Below, in pieces: positions 61,766 through 64,000 of a DNA stretch of 64,000 bases (position 1 is its first letter; every line of letters begins with the position of its first letter). Both the position numbers and the translations under genes were made by a program. The notes beneath the pieces are model-generated. The model was not told where the DNA came from, did no database searches, and saw only the letters and a list, made by a program, of their open reading frames with translations. This DNA is from Pontibacter roseus DSM 17521 (GTDB lineage: Bacteria; Bacteroidota; Bacteroidia; Cytophagales; Hymenobacteraceae), in contig NZ_KB890762.1 of NCBI RefSeq assembly GCF_000373265.1, forward strand, positions 243,705 to 307,704. The letters run 5' to 3'.

Positions 61766-62614
61766 TTACCTGCCGCACAAGCCAGCTACCTCGTGCAGCA
61801 CGCTGGGCAGGTGTTGTTCCCGTATGCCCACCTGGCGGAGCAGCGCCTCGTTGTGCAACAGTTCTTTGCACAGCACCACTTTGCGGTCCAGCAGTTTTTG
61901 TTTTTCGGTGTGGGATAAGGTGGTGAGGCAGGTGAGTGGGTATAGCTCAAAAGAATCTACCATGTCCTTGATGCTGCCTTTCGCAGGGTAGTCCCAGCCT
62001 ACCAGGTGCATGTGCATGCAGGTGGCGTACCGGATGGCGTCTTCAGTGAAGCGGGTGTTCGTCATCACCCATACCTGGTGGAACCTGATTTCATACTCTT
62101 TCTCCGATGGCCATACCTTCTCCACATCCTTGAACCTGGAGTGGATGTACAGCGGCACCTTGACGTCTGATTTGTTGTGGTTCAGGTTGTGGTACTTGCA
62201 CTCAATCATGATGCGCTGCCCGTCTTTGGAGGCTATCACGTCAATTTCGTGGCGCACGCAATGGCCGTCCACGAACACGCCTATCTCTGTCTGGAAACCC
62301 TGCGCCTGCAGCAACTCGGCCACAAACTTCTCGAAAGGGAAGCCCGAAGGCCCAAGCTCCATGATGCCCTGCCGCAGGCTATACCTGGCAGCGGTCGGTC
62401 TGGAGATTTTTTTGAGTATGCCGTAGGCCAGCTTGTAGATTTTGCGCGTGGGTATACCTTCATACAGGGCGGGCTCCAGTTGCTGAAGCACTTCCTGTAT
62501 CTGTTCCTCGTCGGCTCCCGATTTGCTGAGCGATGAGCGTAGCTTGCCAATGGAGAATGTGACTTTCTCGCCGGTCGATTTAGTCACGACCAATGGGTCT
62601 GTTTTTTCAGCCAT
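61766..62614 (-). CDS. ATP-cone plus Mrr-type PD-(D/E)xK nuclease fusion
   Basis: The 282-residue protein begins with an ATP-cone (about residues 8-88, VVTKSTGEKVTFSIGKLRSSL), the nucleotide-sensing domain of ribonucleotide reductases and NrdR. The next part (about 92-215) is a restriction endonuclease-like domain of the Mrr group: FEKFVAELLQAQGFQT, then HEIDVIA with Asp125 and IMIECKYH with Glu138 and Lys140, the PD-(D/E)xK site. The end (about 225-282) is helical. The fusion suggests a nuclease whose activity is set by ATP or dATP levels. The natural substrate and role are unknown. No methylase is adjacent. Confidence 0.87.
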   Translation of the reverse strand: MAEKTDPLVVTKSTGEKVTFSIGKLRSSLSKSGADEEQIQEVLQQLEPALYEGIPTRKIYKLAYGILKKISRPTAARYSLRQGIMELGPSGFPFEKFVAELLQAQGFQTEIGVFVDGHCVRHEIDVIASKDGQRIMIECKYHNLNHNKSDVKVPLYIHSRFKDVEKVWPSEKEYEIRFHQVWVMTNTRFTEDAIRYATCMHMHLVGWDYPAKGSIKDMVDSFELYPLTCLTTLSHTEKQKLLDRKVVLCKELLHNEALLRQVGIREQHLPSVLHEVAGLCGR

Positions 62615-62704
62615 GTTGTTTGTGTGGTTTGGCAGCAGGAGTTGGCCCGGTTGCTATCCTACAGTTGTGAAAGCAGCCAGCTGGTTCTCACTATCTTGGT
62701 ATGT

Positions 62705-63487
62705 TTATTTTGCTGAAATACGCTCCCAGATTTCGTTCACCTTGTTGCCGGTGCTGCTTTGCCCGGTATGGTGCCACTTGCCATCCTTCACCTCAAAATT
62801 GAAGCTGAGCTGCATGCCTACCCGGCTGGAGTCGCGTGAGAAGAACTCGATGTGCTCGGTGTATTTCCCGTCTTTTGCGGTGTAGGAGCCGCCGCCTGTT
62901 CCGGAGAACTCACCTGTCTCGGAGTTGAAGGCAATCCATTGGAAGCGGGTGCCTGAAAGTACTTTCAGCGTCTTTCGCGGACCGGGTCGCATGGTGTTCA
63001 TCTGTCCGTCACGTTCGCGGCCAGTGATGCGCCAGGTGCCGGCGAGAGGAGAGGTGCCCTGTTCCTGCACTTTCTCCCAAGTTTCGGTTTGGGTCGCGTT
63101 GCTGATGTGCCACTTGCCTTTCTCTAGTTTGTAATTGCTCGTAGTCGGTTTTCCCACTTTGGTGGAGTCCATGGTATCGAACTCCGGAGTAATGGTGAGT
63201 TTGCCGTTTTGGGCAATGAAGGTCCCGCCAGTAGTGCCGAGAAATTTTTTATTGGGCTGGTCGTACACCGCCACCGTAAAAAATCCGTCCTGCACCAGCA
63301 TGATGATGGAGTTGCCGGAGGGGTCCTGCATGCGCCAGGCGCCTTCTAGTTGATTTGTCTGCACCTTTTTCGCGTCTGTGGTGGTTTGCTGTGGCTGCTG
63401 TATCGGGGCAGGAGCCGTAAAGCCCATGAGTAATAGGAGGCCCATACCTGCCAGTTTTAACCTTTTCATTCGTTTTATCTTGCGCAT
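62705..63487 (-). CDS. Secreted protein with two related beta domains
   Basis: The 260-residue protein has a signal peptide (residues about 10-28) and two similar domains. The first (about 45-140) opens with LEGAWRMQDPSGNSIIMLV and ends with GKWHISNATQTETWEKV. The second (about 148-258) opens with LAGTWRITGRERDG and ends with GKWHHTGQSSTGNKVNEIWERI. The repeated WR..., SRVG/TKVG, GKWH and EIWE elements show internal duplication of a lipocalin-like barrel. No ligand is known. Met 63469 is an alternative start. Confidence 0.65.
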   Translation of the reverse strand: MRKIKRMKRLKLAGMGLLLLMGFTAPAPIQQPQQTTTDAKKVQTNQLEGAWRMQDPSGNSIIMLVQDGFFTVAVYDQPNKKFLGTTGGTFIAQNGKLTITPEFDTMDSTKVGKPTTSNYKLEKGKWHISNATQTETWEKVQEQGTSPLAGTWRITGRERDGQMNTMRPGPRKTLKVLSGTRFQWIAFNSETGEFSGTGGGSYTAKDGKYTEHIEFFSRDSSRVGMQLSFNFEVKDGKWHHTGQSSTGNKVNEIWERISAK

Positions 63488-63578
63488 GGTGTAACGGTCT
63501 AGTAAGTACTAAATAAGAACGATCGTAATGCTATGGGGTTGGAGAAAGCGCTTTGGCTCAGCACCTTGGTATAAGAGA

Positions 63579-63610
63579 AGAGCCGCTCTGCAGGAAGGGC
63601 AGGCGGCTCT
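63579..63610 (-). terminator. Terminator-like hairpin
   Basis: Arms AGAGCCGC and GCGGCTCT are extended inside by CTGC/GCAG pairs around a short loop. It lies 3 bp beyond the stop of the gene at 63614 (minus strand). The T-run is weak. Confidence 0.7.
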
Positions 63611-63613
63611 ACA

Positions 63614-64000
63614 TTATTTTATCTTCACAGGAAGCTCTAAATTCTCCCACCGCATCAGAATGCCGTTTTTGGCTACTACGTAGGCAAGGCGTTCCTGCAT
63701 GCGTGGGGATTTCCGTGGCTTCACGTTCACGCGCAGCGCATCGCGGCGCTCGTCGTACTCGGTGCCCCACTGGCCGATAGCCTTGTTGAAAATGACCGTC
63801 CATTGGTTCTCACCGGGAATGGTATAGAGGCTGTACTTGCCCTGGGGTAGGTGCTTGCCTTCCACCAGCACATCGCGGCTGAACTCAATGGTGGTCGCTT
63901 CGTTAGCACCGGCACGCCATACCTTGCCATAAGGTACCAGCTCGCCCCATACTTTGCGGTTCTTCACTGCTGGGCTGCTATAGTCAATCGTCACGGTTGT
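63614..64000 (-). CDS. DUF2911 domain protein (5' end beyond the window)
   Basis: The last 128 residues of a protein that starts outside the window are seen; an internal GTG at 63994 is not a convincing start because the frame continues past the window edge. The sequence matches DUF2911: VTIDYSSPAVKNRKVWGEL, VWRAGANEATTIEFS, LPQGKYSLYTIPGENQWTVIFN and GTEYDERRDALRV. These proteins are normally secreted, with a beta fold of unknown function. A terminator-like hairpin follows the stop. Confidence 0.85.
   Translation of the reverse strand, partial: TTVTIDYSSPAVKNRKVWGELVPYGKVWRAGANEATTIEFSRDVLVEGKHLPQGKYSLYTIPGENQWTVIFNKAIGQWGTEYDERRDALRVNVKPRKSPRMQERLAYVVAKNGILMRWENLELPVKIK

Larger units (their letters stand above)
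1612..62388. repeat. Dispersed 9-mer CTATACCTG / CAGGTATAG (whole-window iterated motif)
   Basis: This entry spans the first and last exact copy of a short iterated motif. Copies of CTATACCTG on the plus strand start at 1612, 3437, 6388, 6929, 9826, 10273, 10877, 15999, 16150, 16876, 21491, 22047, 26991, 30887, 31811, 32959, 39848, 41440, 42715, 44859, 46458, 50871, 52538, 61672 and 62380. Copies of CAGGTATAG start at 11424, 12940, 23656, 30548, 30650, 32839, 34746, 41609, 45117, 48424, 48446, 49210, 50041 and 51238. Shorter cores (TATACC or GGTATA) are far more numerous. Copies lie in coding and non-coding DNA and in both orientations. The list was made by eye and may miss some copies. The function is unknown. 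Confidence 0.85.

Overview
The window comes from a member of the Bacteroidota, most likely the Cytophagales family Hymenobacteraceae (Pontibacter, Rufibacter or Hymenobacter type). The evidence is a type IX secretion C-terminal domain protein next to a PorP/SprF gene, a HYC_CC_PP-type protein in front of a CusABC efflux operon, DUF2911 and CHU_C domains, TAnnTTTG-like -7 promoter elements, poor Shine-Dalgarno sites and many small lineage-specific lipoproteins. The assignment is by pattern only. No tRNA, rRNA or CRISPR array was seen.

Layout. 0-8.4 kb: tail of an unknown gene, an arsR-arsM arsenic methylation pair with two operator-like palindromes, lipoproteins, a PQQ-type sugar dehydrogenase and small unknown genes. 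8.4-16 kb: an accessory patch with three small nuclease or transposase genes (GIY-YIG, DUF559 and RAYT), each bracketed by its own family of palindromic repeat, plus a single-chain MmeI-like restriction-modification enzyme whose specificity region is AT-rich and looks exchanged. 16-20 kb: VIT1/CCC1-type metal transporter, small unknown genes and a DUF2243 membrane protein. 19.9-23.2 kb: an epimerase remnant followed by a lipid A sugar-modification cluster (ArnC-like GT2, double LAB_N protein, ArnT-like transferase). 23.4-28.4 kb: a 1335-residue secreted SGNH hydrolase with Ig-like repeats and a type B T9SS sorting domain, paired with PorP/SprF. 28.4-32.3 kb: ABC exporter, heme A synthase and a DUF2892 protein. 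32.9-40.5 kb: HYC_CC_PP protein and a copper/silver-type CusA-CusC-CusB operon. 40.8-45.3 kb: GreA/B-type factor, MltD-like transglycosylase, CBM20-esterase, GNAT acetyltransferase and a glycine-zipper protein. 45.5-61 kb: a complete 13-gene respiratory complex I operon on the minus strand (nuoA, B, CD fused, E-N, in E. coli order). 61-64 kb: CBS protein, an ATP-cone plus Mrr-type nuclease fusion, a two-domain secreted protein and a truncated DUF2911 gene.

Two themes run through the whole window. First, at least five families of intergenic palindromic repeat are present (called A to D plus simple hairpins), and two of them have landed between genes of the nuo operon. Families A, B and C each bracket one small nuclease or HUH-transposase gene, which suggests a general nuclease-plus-palindrome mode of dispersal beyond the known RAYT/REP pairing. 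Second, a non-palindromic 9-mer, CTATACCTG (or its complement CAGGTATAG), occurs at least 39 times on both strands in genes and spacers, where about 0.5 would be expected by chance. It behaves like a genome-wide signal sequence such as an uptake or chromosome-organising motif.
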